Notes: generated by a model from the letters alone, not told the origin. A DNA stretch of 64,000 nt from Dromiciops gliroides (GCF_019393635.1 NC_057867.1:4970821-5034820), one strand, 5' to 3'. Shown: positions 45,230-56,818, numbered from the stretch's first letter. Program-made: numbers and translations.

Positions 45230-45800
45230 TAGGAACATAGGGAGGAAAGGACTCAGGCTGTTGAAGGACAACTTGGGTACAGTTGGTGGAGAGCCTCGAA
45301 TGCCAGGCTCAGGAGGTCAGCTCACCAGCCCACCAGGATGAAATAGACTGAGGGAATTTGAGCAGGAGAGAGTAGTGGCCACAGAGGTGAGGGAGGAGCG
45401 TTATTATCTTGGCAGCTACTTGGCAAGGATGAGTTGGAGAGGGCAAGCCCTGTATTCAGAGAGACCAAGTCAGGAGGCTTTACAGATGACAGGTGGTCAG
45501 GGGTATGGGAGGAGTGGCCACAGGAATGGATAGAGCATGCTGCTCACATACTGTCCCAACTGGGCCTTGTCTGTCAGTATTTGTCCATCATTTCAGGGCC
45601 AGACTCTCCAAGAGGCTCCCATATCTCCTGCCTTTTTTCTACCTTGCATCTCGGATGTTTTTGAGGAAGGAGGGTCTCTGGTGACAGTGTAACAATGCTG
45701 TCAGGACTGGAGACCCAGGGGCGAGTGAGGCAGGGCTTTTGGAGCAGAGAGGGGAGTGCCCTGAGGGAATGGGGGCACTGCTTACCAGACTACTGGGAAA
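45230..45800 (+). repeat. Near-identical segment, partner of 57775-58325
   Basis: Begins at GAGGAAAGGACTCAGGCTGT and ends near GGGGGCACTGCTTACCAGAC, after which both diverge. By eye only a few differences. A weaker third copy is at 26125-26680. Confidence 0.88.
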
Positions 45801-45939
45801 TAGGGAGAGTGGGGAAGGAGAGGGAAATGGCTGGGTTGGGAACGTGAGCTCTGGTACCAATATGGAAAACCCAAGGCCGTGGACCTGGGCCCATTGTAGC
45901 ACACCATGCTCAGACAGTTGCCACGGCCTGCTGCTTGGC

Positions 45940-46470
45940 ATACTTGTCTCAAATCTTTCCCCTCACTCCCGTGTATCCTCCACTCACCTCCCAAAGGCCT
46001 CTCCTCCTAGGTTAGATCTGATCTAGGATCAAGAAGATCCAGGGGCTCTGGGTCCCTTCCATGCTCAAAGGGAAAATCCTGTGTTCAGAGGTCAAAGCCC
46101 TTCCTAACGTGGCTCCTTCCCACCTCCCCTGTCTTCTTACACTTGACTCCCCTCTGTATAAGCCATCATCGAGCTACACTGACCTCCCGTCCTGTGTATT
46201 CCTTGGGCAAGAAATCCCATCTCCCAACTCTGGGCGTTTTCAGAGTCTCTCCCCCATGGCCTGGGATGCTCTGCCTCTTCTCTGCTGCCTCCTGCTGCCA
46301 TGACTTTCGTCCAGTCCCAGTTCAAATCCCACCTTCTGAGAGAAGCCTTTCCCAGGCCCCCTCAATGTTCCTGCCTTACTTCTGAGATTCTCTCCAATTT
46401 CTTCTGCCTCTATCTTGCTTTTTCATAGTTGTTCATGTGTTTTCTTCCCCATTCGATGGTAAACTCCTTG
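45940..46470 (+). mobile_element. L2 3' end within array unit 4
   Basis: GTCAAAGCCCTTCCTAACGT, CAAATCCCACCTTCTGAGAG, GAAGCCTTTCCCAGGCCC and the GATGGTAAACTCCTTGAG end. Confidence 0.75.
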
Positions 46471-46890
46471 AGCCATTTGAGAATGGCTCAATGTAAATTG
46501 AGCTTTTTTCATTATATTAGGTGATACAACAGATAGAGAACACAGAACTTGGTGTCCTGAAAACCTTGGTTCAGAGCCCTGTATTTGAAACTTCCTGGGC
46601 GTGTGATCCTGGGAATATCTCTCAAATTATCTGAGCCTTAGTCTTTTTATCTAGAAAATGGGGATAATTGCATTTACCTCCAAGGGCTACTCTGAAGAGC
46701 TCTGCAAGCCTGAAATCACTTTAAATATATCAGCTCATCTTAGTTAATGAACCCTTCTCACCAAAACCTCTTTGTAATAGACATTTCAGACACTTGACAT
46801 GGTTGGAGGAGGCTTCCAACTTGCCTTTTTGAGGGAGTAGGCATTCTTATCAAAGAAGATGGTACTTGTTATCTGATTCTGAATTCACCC

Positions 46891-47081
46891 ACTTACTATT
46901 TTCTAGCTCACATCCCTGAGTCTTTTCCAAAAGAAAAGGAGAAACTTTGCCAAATTATTAGTAAAATCAAGATAAATTATATATGAAAGTGGAGTAATTG
47001 ATTTATTCTATCTCACTTCCATGCAAACTAGGTGATAAGATGTCAGTCAAGTTAAATTATAGGCCTTAAAAAGTCTTTTTA
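46891..47081. other. Unassigned sequence between array pieces
   Basis: AT-rich; no match to the other array units. First part of a 2.2 kb non-array stretch (46891-49140). Confidence 0.5.
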
Positions 47082-47216
47082 GGGGGCAGCCAGGTGGTGC
47101 AGTGGATAGAGCCCTGGCCCTGGATTCAGAAGGACCTGAGTTCAAATCTGGCTTCAGACACTTGACACTTACTAGCTGTGTGACCTTGGGCAAGTCACTG
47201 CCTCATTGCCCTGCAA
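47082..47216 (+). mobile_element. CORE SINE
   Basis: Flanked by AAAAAGTCTTTTTA at 47068-47081 and 47217-47230. Confidence 0.93.
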
Positions 47217-47273
47217 AAAAAGTCTTTTTACTGGAATGAGGGTGCAGTTTGGTGGAGGAAACTTGGACTTTAA

Positions 47274-47362
47274 GGTTGTCTATAAATTATCAAGTTAAGA
47301 AGAGATTGTCTATAAATTATAACCCAGAGGTTGTCTATAAATTATCAAGTTAAGAAGAGATT
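47274..47362 (+). repeat. Short tandem duplication, 55-base period
   Basis: GGTTGTCTATAAATTATCAA begins at 47274 and again at 47329, each followed by GTTAAGAAGAGATT; a third partial unit starts at 47305. Confidence 0.9.
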
Positions 47363-47381
47363 CATTGAAGATGTTGGAGCA

Positions 47382-47530
47382 GGGCGGCTGGGTGGTGCAG
47401 TGGATAGAGCACCGGCCCTGGAGTCAGGAGGACCTGAGTTCAAATCTGACCTCAGACACTTGACACTTACTAGCTGTGTGATCCTGGGCAAGTCACTTAA
47501 CCCCCATTGCCCCACAAAAAAAACCCAAAA
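47382..47530 (+). mobile_element. CORE SINE
   Basis: Sense, GGCGGCTGGGTGGTGCAG start, A-tail with CCC breaks. Confidence 0.88.
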
Positions 47531-47690
47531 CACATTGGAGTAAATGCACCACCTTATCACATCTGTGATAGGCAAGAGTAGAACTTCACTGTGGCACAGA
47601 AGGGAGGTGTTAAGCAGGTTTACGAGCTTTACAGGCAACTTGCAGAAGAAGACCTGAGCTCAGGGAAGTCCCAGCAAAAAGTCAGCCCTT

Positions 47691-47853
47691 GGGGCAGCTA
47701 GGTGGCGCAGTGGATAGAGCACTGGCCCTGGAGTCAGGAGGACCTGAGTTCAAATGCAGCCTCAGACACTTAACACTAGCTGTGTGACCCTAGGCAAGTC
47801 ACTTCACCCCAACTGCCTCACCAAAACAAAAAACAAAACAACAACAAAAAAAG
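47691..47853 (+). mobile_element. CORE SINE
   Basis: Flanked by GTCAGCCCTT at 47681-47690 and 47854-47863. Confidence 0.92.
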
Positions 47854-47863
47854 GTCAGCCCTT

Positions 47864-48574
47864 TCCCCCGTAATCTAATGTTCACAAACTCTGTAATACA
47901 CCTTGTTAGTATTACATAACTATACAATTGTATAATCTAGCCATGATATAAACAATGCACACCCCCTAAAATGTGTTTACTCCTGGGACTGGGAGGTGTG
48001 TTGCTCCTGTATATTATGGGTATTTCCACATGTCTAAGTGTGGCTGACAGAGAGGCATAAATAGATATATTTAAAATCTTTCCTGCCACTCTCCAAAGAA
48101 TATTCGGCTTCATTATTAAAGTGGAACAATGGATTGGGACCATGAGCCTGGCCGACTCTACTCTCATGGACTAGAATTGTGTCTTTCTTTGGCCCACCCA
48201 ACCCATATCAACATTACTATCCTAAGGAAGATGATTTTTAGGTTCAAATTGCTTTCCTACTCTCTATTTCTTAAGAAGCGAAGAGTGCTTCCCAGATGAT
48301 ATGGGCAACTCTTTTCCTTCCAAAATTTTCCTAGCTATGCAAAGACCTTCACAAATATTAAGTAGCAATAAAATCATTCATCCAAGCTATTACAAAACAG
48401 AAATAAGAGAAGTTAATTACGTGGCTTAGATACTAGAAAATATACATGGTGAATGAGCTTTCCAACTAAGAAAACGATAGGTCAACCCAAAGAGAGAGTA
48501 CTTAATGTCACACAAAGGGAAATTCTTTAAAATATGTAGAATTGGGAAACTGGAAATCAAGAATATGTCAAAGT
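47864..48574. other. Unassigned 0.7 kb, possible old LTR piece
   Basis: Contains a CATAAATAGATATATT TATA-like motif near 48056 and TTGTGTCTTTCTTTGGCCCA near 48177, which recall a retroviral LTR, but I see no clear ends, repeats or coding parts. No other copy in the window. Confidence 0.3.
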
Positions 48575-48861
48575 GGGGCAGCTGGGTGGCGCAGTGGATA
48601 GAGCACCAGCCCTGGAGTCAGGAGGACCTGAGTTCCAATCCAGCCTCAGACACTTGGCACTTACTAGCTGTGTGACCCTGGGCAAGTCACTTAACCCCCA
48701 TTGCCTCAACAAAAAACCAAACCAAATAGGGGCAGCTAGGTGGCGCAGTGGATAAAGCACCGGCCTTGGATTCAGGAGGACCTGAGTTCAAATCCGGCCT
48801 AGACACTTGACACTTACTAGCTGTGTGACCCTGGGCAAGTCACTTAATCCCCATTGCCCCG

Positions 48862-48908
<47 letters not shown>

Positions 48909-48924
48909 CAAAACAAAACAAAAA
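48575..48924 (+). mobile_element. Two CORE SINEs between one target duplication
   Basis: SINE one 48575-48728 and SINE two 48729-48924, same orientation, with AGAATATGTCAAAGT at 48560-48574 and 48925-48939 and no duplication between them. Either a dimer or a second SINE in the A-tail of the first. Confidence 0.92.
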
Positions 48925-49140
48925 AGAATATGTCAAAGTGCCAGCTCATTTATATGTAAGAGCCTTCCCAAAGTCTTTCTCTCTCCCCATGGATCTCTAC
49001 CTGAAGAGAACCTACAACTGCATGGCCCTTTCTCCAAGCCAAAAACAAGATGATCATCTCTCCTCTCCCAGGCTATGGAGCCAACTCCACTCCTCATTCA
49101 GGCATGTAGTATTGAGTAAGCAGGCCCTTTACCAATAAGG

Positions 49141-49860
49141 AAAGTCTAATCAAAATGAATCAGGCTTGAACCTGGAAGGGCCATTTTCCCAAAACCTCTT
49201 GCCTCCCCCTCTGCCGCCCCCCCCCCCCGCCTGCCCCACCACTAAGGAAGATGGGTGGAAAGGGAGCCAAATGAATGCATAGAGACCTTGGGCTGTGCTG
49301 AAGACTCGCTCCAAGAGGGCTTTAGATGGAGTTGTTGAGGAACAGTGTCCATAAGGTCCAGGCCAGAAGTGGGACACAGTGAGGAGCGCCATCTGCCCTT
49401 CAAAGCACTCAGCTCGGCCGGCCATATATGGGTTTCAAGGCTTGCTCTTGCTCAGCAGAGCCCAAGAAGCCATCTTGGTTATTAGAACCCATTTCTACCC
49501 TCCCCAGAAACCTGCTTGGCTTTCCTTTTCTCACTCAGCCTATTTGGACCCTGAAGTAGTATCTATCAGTCATGCAATAATCAGTTTAGGTGCCAAGTAT
49601 TTAGTTTGGGGCTTGAGTGACTTTCAGCCATTTCCAAACAGGAAATCCTTCCTCACAGGACAGTGGAATGTCCCATTGTGTGGCCAAGGATCTGAAGGCA
49701 ATCCCAGAGGAAGCAGGAGGCTTCCCGAGGTGACTGATGTGGCGGCTATGGCAGTTCCATGAGGCACTTCTGGTCTCAGTGTTTCTTTGGAGTTTACCTC
49801 ACGTTACAATCCCATCCTCCTACAGATCTGTCTCCTCTCCACCAGAGGGTCAAACACCAT
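49141..49860 (-). repeat. Inverted array segment
   Basis: The reverse complement follows 12370-13190 of array unit 1 (without its SINE) and the direct copy at 50785-51140. Clear anchors are GGTTTCAAGGCTTGCTCTTG (49431) against CAAGAGCAAGCCTTGAAACC (50819), and GCCTTCAGATCCTTGGCCA (antisense near 49690; sense at 12683). Includes a C13 run near 49217. Confidence 0.9.
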
Positions 49861-49865
49861 CTTTT

Positions 49866-50013
49866 TTTTTTTTTTTTGGTGGGGCAGTGAGGGTTAAGTG
49901 ACTTGCCCAGGGTCACACAGCTAGTAAGTGTCAAGTGTCTGAGGCTGGATTTGAACTCAGGTCCTCCTGAATCCAGGGCTGGTGCTTTATCCACTGCACC
50001 ACTTAGCTGCCTC
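49866..50013 (-). mobile_element. CORE SINE at the inner edge of the inverted segment
   Basis: Antisense, T-tail at 49861-49877, ends CTTAGCTGCCTC; both sides carry CCATCTTTTTTTT. Confidence 0.88.
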
Positions 50014-50500
50014 CCATCTTTTTTTTTTGAAGGGCAAATATCTCAGTTTTCAAACAGAAGAAAATGGATTCTACAAACCATAAACTGATAAACTTAGCTT
50101 TAATTCCAGATGATGTTCTAGAATATAGAAAGGATGCACAAAACTAAAACAGCACAAAACAACAATCAGAGATCCTAAAGAGCCAATATGGCTTCAGCAA
50201 GGACAAATCATATCTAATATTATTTCACTTTTAAACTACTAAATAAGGACAAAACTAAAATCTTTACTGTCATGTTACAAGGAAAGAACTCATTTTACAT
50301 CTAGTGGACAATTAAATGGCTTCTGAGGTACATTTGGAAATTTCTTTTATTTAAAAAAAAAGGTATTAGTTCAATTATTATCACTCTGAGTGCCCAGGTT
50401 CCTACCTACATTCCTAACATTTGGCATGGGTTGGGCACTTCACCTAACTACATTTATATCAATATCTAGTTAACCTTTGACCTCTTTGGGGGCAGGTGAG
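50014..50500 (+). other. Unassigned, weak LINE-like trace
   Basis: CCAATATGGCTTCAGCAAGG at 50180 could encode the QYGFSKD stretch reminiscent of a CR1/L2-clade reverse transcriptase (QxGFxxG). No longer frame survives. Confidence 0.3.
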
Positions 50501-50750
50501 TGTTTAGGGCAACAAGCCAGGAAGACCTGAGTGTAAATTCAGCCTTAAACATTTACTAGCTTAGACCTGAGCAAGTCACTTAAACTCTGCATATTTTAGT
50601 TGCTTCATATGTAAAATGGGGGGAATAACTGTGCCCATCCCCCAGGTTTTTGGGAGAATAAAGTGAGTTCATCATTTGAAAGTGCTAAGCACAGTGCCTG
50701 GCACATAGTCCATATTATATAAATGTTAGCTGTTGTTTTTAATGTTGTTG
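50500..50750 (+). mobile_element. MIR/THER-like SINE
   Basis: GTGAGTGTTTAGGGCAACAA, then AAAATGGGGGGAATAACTGT, GCTAAGCACAGTGCCTGGCA and a TGTTAGCTGTTGTT end. Confidence 0.7.
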
Positions 50751-50784
50751 AAGCAAAATTCATTTAACTGGAAATGCTAAGGTA

Positions 50785-51629
50785 ACATAACCAAGATGGC
50801 TTCTCGGACTCTGCTGAGCAAGAGCAAGCCTTGAAACCCATATATGGCCGCCCGAGCTGAGTGTTGTGAAGGGCAGATGGCGCTTCTCTCTGTGTCCCAC
50901 TTCTGGCCTGTTTAAGACATAGACCTTATGGACACTGTTCCTCAACAACCCCATCTAAAGCCCTCTTGGAGCAAGTTTTCAGCACAGCCCAAGGTCTCCA
51001 TGCATTCATTTGGCTCCCTTTCCTCCCCTCCCTTTCACATTTTCATCTGTTTCCTCCCATCTTCCTTAGTGGTAGGGGGGGGAGCAGAGGGGGAAGCAAG
51101 AGGTTTTGGAAAAATGGCCCTTCAAGGTTTCTCTGTCCTTGTCTAACAATAATTCTGAATCTGGGGTTCTGCCCCTCTGTCCTGGGCCCCTTGGGCAGCC
51201 TGCTGGAGAGGCCTATGGAGCCTTTTCAATTCTTTGATGTCATTCGGCTTATCGAACCTCTTTCTGGGAAGCATGAGAGCTTGTTTCCATGGTGACAAGG
51301 AGACAAGAGCACACAGAGCTTGGGCTTGCGTCTGCAAAGAGGGTCTATAAACAAGGAATGGATTTTGTGGGGAAGAAGGAGCCACAATCCAGGTAGTGAA
51401 GCTCCAAGTCTGCCTTCCTCCTGCTGCTGCCCATGGAGCTGTGTGAACCTTGGAAGCACAAGCCCCCCAATGGGCCTGCACAGAAGGACGGTCCCGTAGG
51501 GAAGGTCTTTTGGAAAGATGTTAGGATGTGGCTGTTTGAGGCTTGCATGGCTTTACACTCACAGTCCCTTTCCATTTTCCTCTACATCATTGGATCTTAA
51601 AATTGAGTGATTGACTGGACAAAGCCAGA

Positions 51630-51682
<53 letters not shown>

Positions 51683-52660
51683 ACATTATGGACAGTCCTA
51701 TATCCATCCTGTCAGTTTTTAGGTTCAAGAGGAGGAAAGTTGTCTGGGAGTAGAACTCTGTCCAGAGGCCATGGTTATTATCATCATGGCTGCCCCCTTG
51801 ATGCCCATTGTTTCACACCAGATTAACATGTTCTCTTCTTTCAGATCATGTTGGAGAGCTGAGATCCCTTGCTGAGAGCATGATGAAAAATGGCTCTCTA
51901 TTCCCAATGGTACCATCTACCATGTTGATCTGATCTAATTTTTACCTGGAAACTTGTCCAACTTTTGGAAGAGAGGGCAGTGATGGCCACAGCTCCCTTA
52001 CTGCTAGAGGTGAGCCTGCCCTGAGACTCTCAGGCTGGCTTCAGTCATTGCCATCTCCAGAGAGAGCTAGTAGAAGGAGCAGAGGATGGGGCATCAGAAC
52101 ACCTGGGTTCTAGTCCCAGCTGTACCACTTACTGGGTACATAATCCAAGGGGCCCAAGTGCCCTATAGACCTCATGGGGTCATTGTGAGCATCCAATGGG
52201 ATGAGAGGTGGGAAGGCTCTTTGGAGAGTTCAGCACTGCAGAAAGGCAAGGTGCTCTCATCGCCATCCTCATTAATGGGGGCCGTGAGTTTCTGGGGAGC
52301 CTATGACAGCAGCGTGCTCACGTTCGATGCCCAAGAAATTGGATGGTGATGCCAGTGGTGACAGTGATGAAGACATTGTTGTTCTGAAGCTAGACTGCTT
52401 CTATGGCTTCTATTTAGCTCTTTTAAGAGGCCTCTGCAGAAATCCCCTTTGTTCCTGGCCCAAGAGAACATGTTTGTTGAACAGCTTTTCTTGGAGCCCA
52501 AAACATGTTTCATGATTTGATGTTTTTTGAATGGAATATTTGTCCAAGTCGGAGACACTGTGTAATCTGGGGATTGGTTTGGTCCAATGACATTTCCTAA
52601 GTCTGGAGCCTCTTTAGCTGGTTCAGGGTAGAGAGTGCTCTTTGTCAGTAGCCATGTTAC
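50785..52660 (+). repeat. Array unit 5
   Basis: Direct partner of the inverted segment (50785-51140), then the GTTTCCATGGTGACAAGG block (51285), the TAAACAAGGAATGGATTTTG block (51345-51560), the GGACAGTCCTATATCC block (51690), and 51946-52640, nearly identical to 14027-14860 except for the SINE at 14526. Confidence 0.85.
51632..51679 (+). repeat. (GT)n microsatellite
   Basis: Perfect GT run of about 46 bases. The same place in unit 1 (13678) is a short TG/CG mix, and in unit 6 (55405) a GT then GA tract. Confidence 0.97.
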
Positions 52661-52685
52661 ATCTGTTTTCTTTCCTTTTCTATCA

Positions 52686-52783
52686 CTTCTGCAGCCACCC
52701 TGCTCCCTATGCCCAGTGCCAGGAAACATTTTGAGGGCTTGGAGAGAGTGGGTGCACTGAGGCACAGCCTTCTCATGCTCTAC
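52686..52783 (+). pseudogene. Decayed copy of the Rag terminal exon (array unit 6)
   Basis: CTTCTGCAGCCACCCTGCTC, then CCCTATGCCCAGTGCC and AGCCTTCTCATGCTCTACAT. Acceptor lost (TATCAC). It shares the CCCTATGCCCAG change with the copies at 15026 and 21592 but not with 11035. Confidence 0.86.
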
Positions 52784-53664
52784 ATGGCCTAGGGTGACCA
52801 TTTTGGGAATGTCGGGATTGCCTTTTTTGGATATTGAGAATGTAGTATTAACAATATATATTCAGGTTTTGAGTACTCATCACCTCTGTATCTTACCCAG
52901 TTCTCCTCCCTGCCAAATACCTGCACAAACATGTACTGACAGGCATTTAGCTCCACACACAATCATGTCCCAGCCAGACACACATACATGTATGCAGGAC
53001 ATGATTTCCCAAGGTTAGTCCTTGGGAAGGGCTTAGTATAAATTGAGGGGTTCATAGACCACAAAGCAGGGGACTTGTCCATAATATAATCACTTAGTTA
53101 AAATAATCACACCAGCCAGAGCCGTTACTTTGTAGAATTCTGTTTCTCACTGTGTTCAAGGATAGAATTCTGCTCTTTTATCAGTATGATACCACAAGCC
53201 ATTTCTAAATCCCTCCCTGCTCTCAGCCATGGAATAAAATGTTGCTCTTTGAGGATCCTTCCTTCCTGCAGCTGGGAAGTGTTTCTCTCTTTATTATTAT
53301 TTCTTTCTTATCCATTTGTCGTTGGCAAAAATCCATAGATTTTCCATGTTCACCCCTCTTTAACTCTTGGGGAATGCCTCTATTACCCACCCTATGGCCA
53401 TTTGGTAGCAGTCTTCTCTGATCTATGTGCAGAGAGAGGGCTGTCCCCCCGACATGGAGCAGGGGCTGTTGTGGAGCTCAAAGGGAGGCAGAACAGACAT
53501 CTTTAGGCTCTTCTCCCCCAACCCTTCTCCAAGGGAAAGCAGGAGGTTGGGTCTAGAAGCTTGTCCATTCTGCCCTCCTCAGAGAGAAGGGGCACCAGGC
53601 CAGAATTAGATCTTTCTGCTCCCCTAAATATTACTTAGGGGATGTAATTTTCAGTTTTAAGTTA

Positions 53665-54790
53665 ACTTCTGATTGCTTTCTCTTTATTGGGAAAAGCAGG
53701 ACAGGAACCCAAGCTTGACATCCAAGGCTTGACTCCCTTCCCACCAAATACCAGTTTGACAATGAACACACATATCAGGTAGCAAAGAAATCCATTTATC
53801 CAAGTGCAGCAAGGCAGAAATCAGAGGAAGTATGCTCATATGCCAGGCAATACAGAGGAAGAGCTTTTCTATTGGGAATGAGGGAGCTCAGCTGAAATGA
53901 GAGACAGACAGAGACAGAGAGAAGGAGATAGAGACACAGAAATGGAGAGAGACACACACAGAGATGAAGAGAGAAAGAGATAGACAAAGAGAGGCAGATG
54001 GAGAGAGAGAGAGCGAGCGCGAGCACAAGCAGCCATGGGGACGTTCCCCCAAGTCCCCAGTGTAGCAAGCTGGGGGTAGGGAGGTAATGGAGACTGCCAG
54101 CTGCTCTCCTGCAGGCTTCTTCCCAGAGGCCTTTCTTCAGCAATCTCAAGTGGGTTCACTATTGTTCCTATTTTCTCTCAAGTATGGGAGCCCAGAGCAG
54201 CAGAAGCAACAGCTGTGCCCAGAGGGACAATTGAAGCTCTCCTCTCCCCCAATGTCTCCAACTCCTCCCCACCCCTAATGCAGGTGCAAGGCATTGATCT
54301 CCACCAATGATGAGAGAGGCTGGTAGCAATGGGCTTTGAGCCTTTGATCACATACATCCTACTTCAGACAAAATGAAGCATTTGTGGCAAAGAAATGCAA
54401 ATGTTTATGGCTTTCTGGGATGGCTTTTGGGGGTTACCTTCAAGCATGGTGCCAATGAAAGGCAGGCAGGTGAACCCAGACGTGCCCCAGGCCTGGTGGG
54501 CTCCTCCTGGCTGGGCTATCATGGTGCCTGGGCACCTGGCATGTCCTAGGGCATTGGGAGGCAAAGCTTCAAAGGGAGAGTCCCTGTCCTTGAGGGGGCT
54601 CTGGGCCAGTTTGGAAGCAGGGGTGGGACACCACAGCAGCTCTTTGGAACCTTTTCATCTGTCCTCAGACCTCTCACAGCTCCCCTAGTCCCACCCACTC
54701 AGCTGAGAACCTTGCCTCATGCCTAAAAGCCTCTGGGGGCAAGTGTTGGGCAGGGCCCAGGCATCCCCATGCCATTCTTTTGGGTCCTCT
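53665..54790 (+). repeat. Near-identical segment, partner of 18126-19260
   Basis: Same sequence with scattered single changes; the internal GA-rich microsatellite (53895-54025) has a different pattern. Confidence 0.85.
53895..54025 (+). repeat. GA/CACA-rich microsatellite
   Basis: Imperfect GAGACAGA and GAGAGA repeats with a GACACACACAGAGATG insert not found at 18360. Confidence 0.85.
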
Positions 54791-55404
54791 TTCACACTTT
54801 TGCCTGTTTGTGTTAACCCATCTCCCTTAGCGCTTTGTGGGGAAAAAGAGAGGCAAGGTTGTGCAAGATGCCTCATTAGGTCTTTCTAGCTCTAAATCGA
54901 TAATTCCAGGTGGCAGGTTCCATACATCTTTCGTGATGTGGGCCCCTCGGGCCCACTTCTGGAGAAACCTGTGGATCCTTTCTCCAAATGAGGTTTTAAA
55001 TTGTTAGATTTCATTCAGCTTAGGGAACCTCCCAAACCCCCCCCCCCAAGCCAGAGGGCTTGTTTCCATGGTTACAGGAGACAAAGAAGGCACATAGCTT
55101 GGGCTTCCTTGTATAAAGAGGTTCCAGAAACAAGGGATGGATTTTGCTGGGAAGCAGGAGCCAGAATCCCAGATAAAGAAGCTGCCGCAGATGGCGGCGG
55201 GGCCCAGAAATGTGAGCCCTGAATGGAGAAGCCCCCTGGCCAAGCTGCAGGGAATGAGGGGTCCCCTAGGAAATATAATTTGGAAAGATGCGAGGATGCA
55301 GCTGCTTGAGGTTATCACTACTTTAGGCTGACAGTCCCTGTCCTGTAGACTTCCTGTAGACAATTTCATCCTGAAATTGAATGATGGATGAAACAAAAGT
55401 TGAG

Positions 55405-55405
55405 G

Positions 55406-55447
<42 letters not shown>

Positions 55448-55570
55448 AAGACAGACAGACAGACACAGAGTCAGAGAGACAGAGAAAGAGAGAAGAGGAG
55501 AGGAAAGGAGAGAGAGGAGAAAAAGAAAAGGGAGAGGGGAGAGAAAGGAGAGAGAAAGAGATTGAGATTA
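55405..55570 (+). repeat. Compound (GT)n-(GA)n microsatellite
   Basis: A GT run at 55406-55430 passes into GA, GACA and GGAGA repeats to about 55565. Confidence 0.95.
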
Positions 55571-55591
55571 TGAATAATCCAATATCCTTTT

Positions 55592-56818
55592 TTTTTAATG
55601 TATGAGGTATTTTATTTTTTCCGTTACATGTAAAGATAGTTCTCAACTTTTGTTTATACAAGCTTTACAATTTCAGATTTTTCTCCCTCCCTCCCCTCCC
55701 TCCCCCCCTCCCCTAGACAGCAGGTAATCTGATGTAGGTTATATCTATATATCTCTATACATATACATATAGATATATATATATACACACACATATATAT
55801 ACATAATAACATTAATCCTATTTCTGCATTAATCCTGTTACAAGAGAAAGAATCAGAGCAGTGATGCAAAACCTCAAAATAGAAAAAAAAAAAAAAACAA
55901 CAGCACCCAAAACAAAAGAAATAATATGGTTCAATCAGCATCTATACTCCACAGTTCTTTCTTTCTTTTTTTTTCTTGGATTTGGAGATCCTCTTCCATC
56001 ATGAGTTCCCTGGAACTCTTCTGTACCATTGCATTGGTGAGAAGAATATAGTCCATCACAGTAGGTCAACACTCAATGTTGATGATACTGTGTACAATGT
56101 TCTTCTGGTTCTGCTCATCTCACTCATCATCAGCTCACGTAAGACCCTCCAGGTTTCTCTGAACTCTTCCTGCTCATCATTTCTTACAGCACAATAGTAT
56201 TCCATTGTATTCATATACCACAACTTGTCCAGCCATTCCCCAATTGATGGGCACCCCCTCAACTTCCAATTCCTTGCTACCACATAAAGAGCAGCTATAA
56301 ATATTTTTGTACATGTGGGTCCCTTTCCCCCTTCCATGATTTCTTTGGGAAAAAGACCTAAAAGTGGGATTGCTGGGTCAAAGGGTATGCACAGCTTTAT
56401 AGCCCTTTGGGCATAATTCCAAATTGCTCTCCAGAATGGTTGGATCAGCTCACAGCTCCACCAACAATGCATTAGTGTTCCAATTTTCCCACAGCCTCTC
56501 CAACATTTATTATCTTCCTTTTTTTGTCATTTTAGCCAATCTGATAGGTGTCAGGTGGTACCTCAGAGTTGTTTTGATTTGCATCTCTCTAATCATTAGA
56601 GATTTAGAGCATTTTTTCATATGAGAATAGATAGCTTTGGTTTCTTCATCAGAAAACTGCCTGTTCATATCCTTTGACCATTTCTCAATTGGGGAATGAC
56701 TTGGATTCTTATAAATTTGATTTAATTCCCTATATATTTTAGAGATGAGGCCTTTATCAGAAGCACTGGTCTCAAAAATTGTTTCCTAGCTTTCTGCCTC
56801 CCTTCCAATTTTGGATGC
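55592..56818 (-). mobile_element. 5'-truncated young L1, 16-base target duplication
   Basis: Flanked by AATCCAATATCCTTTT at 55576-55591 and 56819-56834. Antisense, 1.2 kb, closely similar to 35216-36425 of the full-length L1, with the C-terminal ORF2 frame 56472-56056 still open. Confidence 0.95.

Larger units (their letters stand above)
43746..46890 (+). repeat. Array unit 4
   Basis: Enters in the TTTCACATTTTTGCCTATTT block, keeps TTCCGTGGTTACAGA at 44065, then jumps directly to the 3'UTR (CTTATCCTATGCTGCCCCCA), so the terminal exon is deleted. Follows with poly(A)-region 44400-44690, CCTTTGGGGGTCACTTGAAG block, 45230-45800 block (partner of 57775-58325), L2 end 45940-46470, MIR, and the GGGAGTAGGCATTCTTATC block to 46880. 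Confidence 0.8.
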
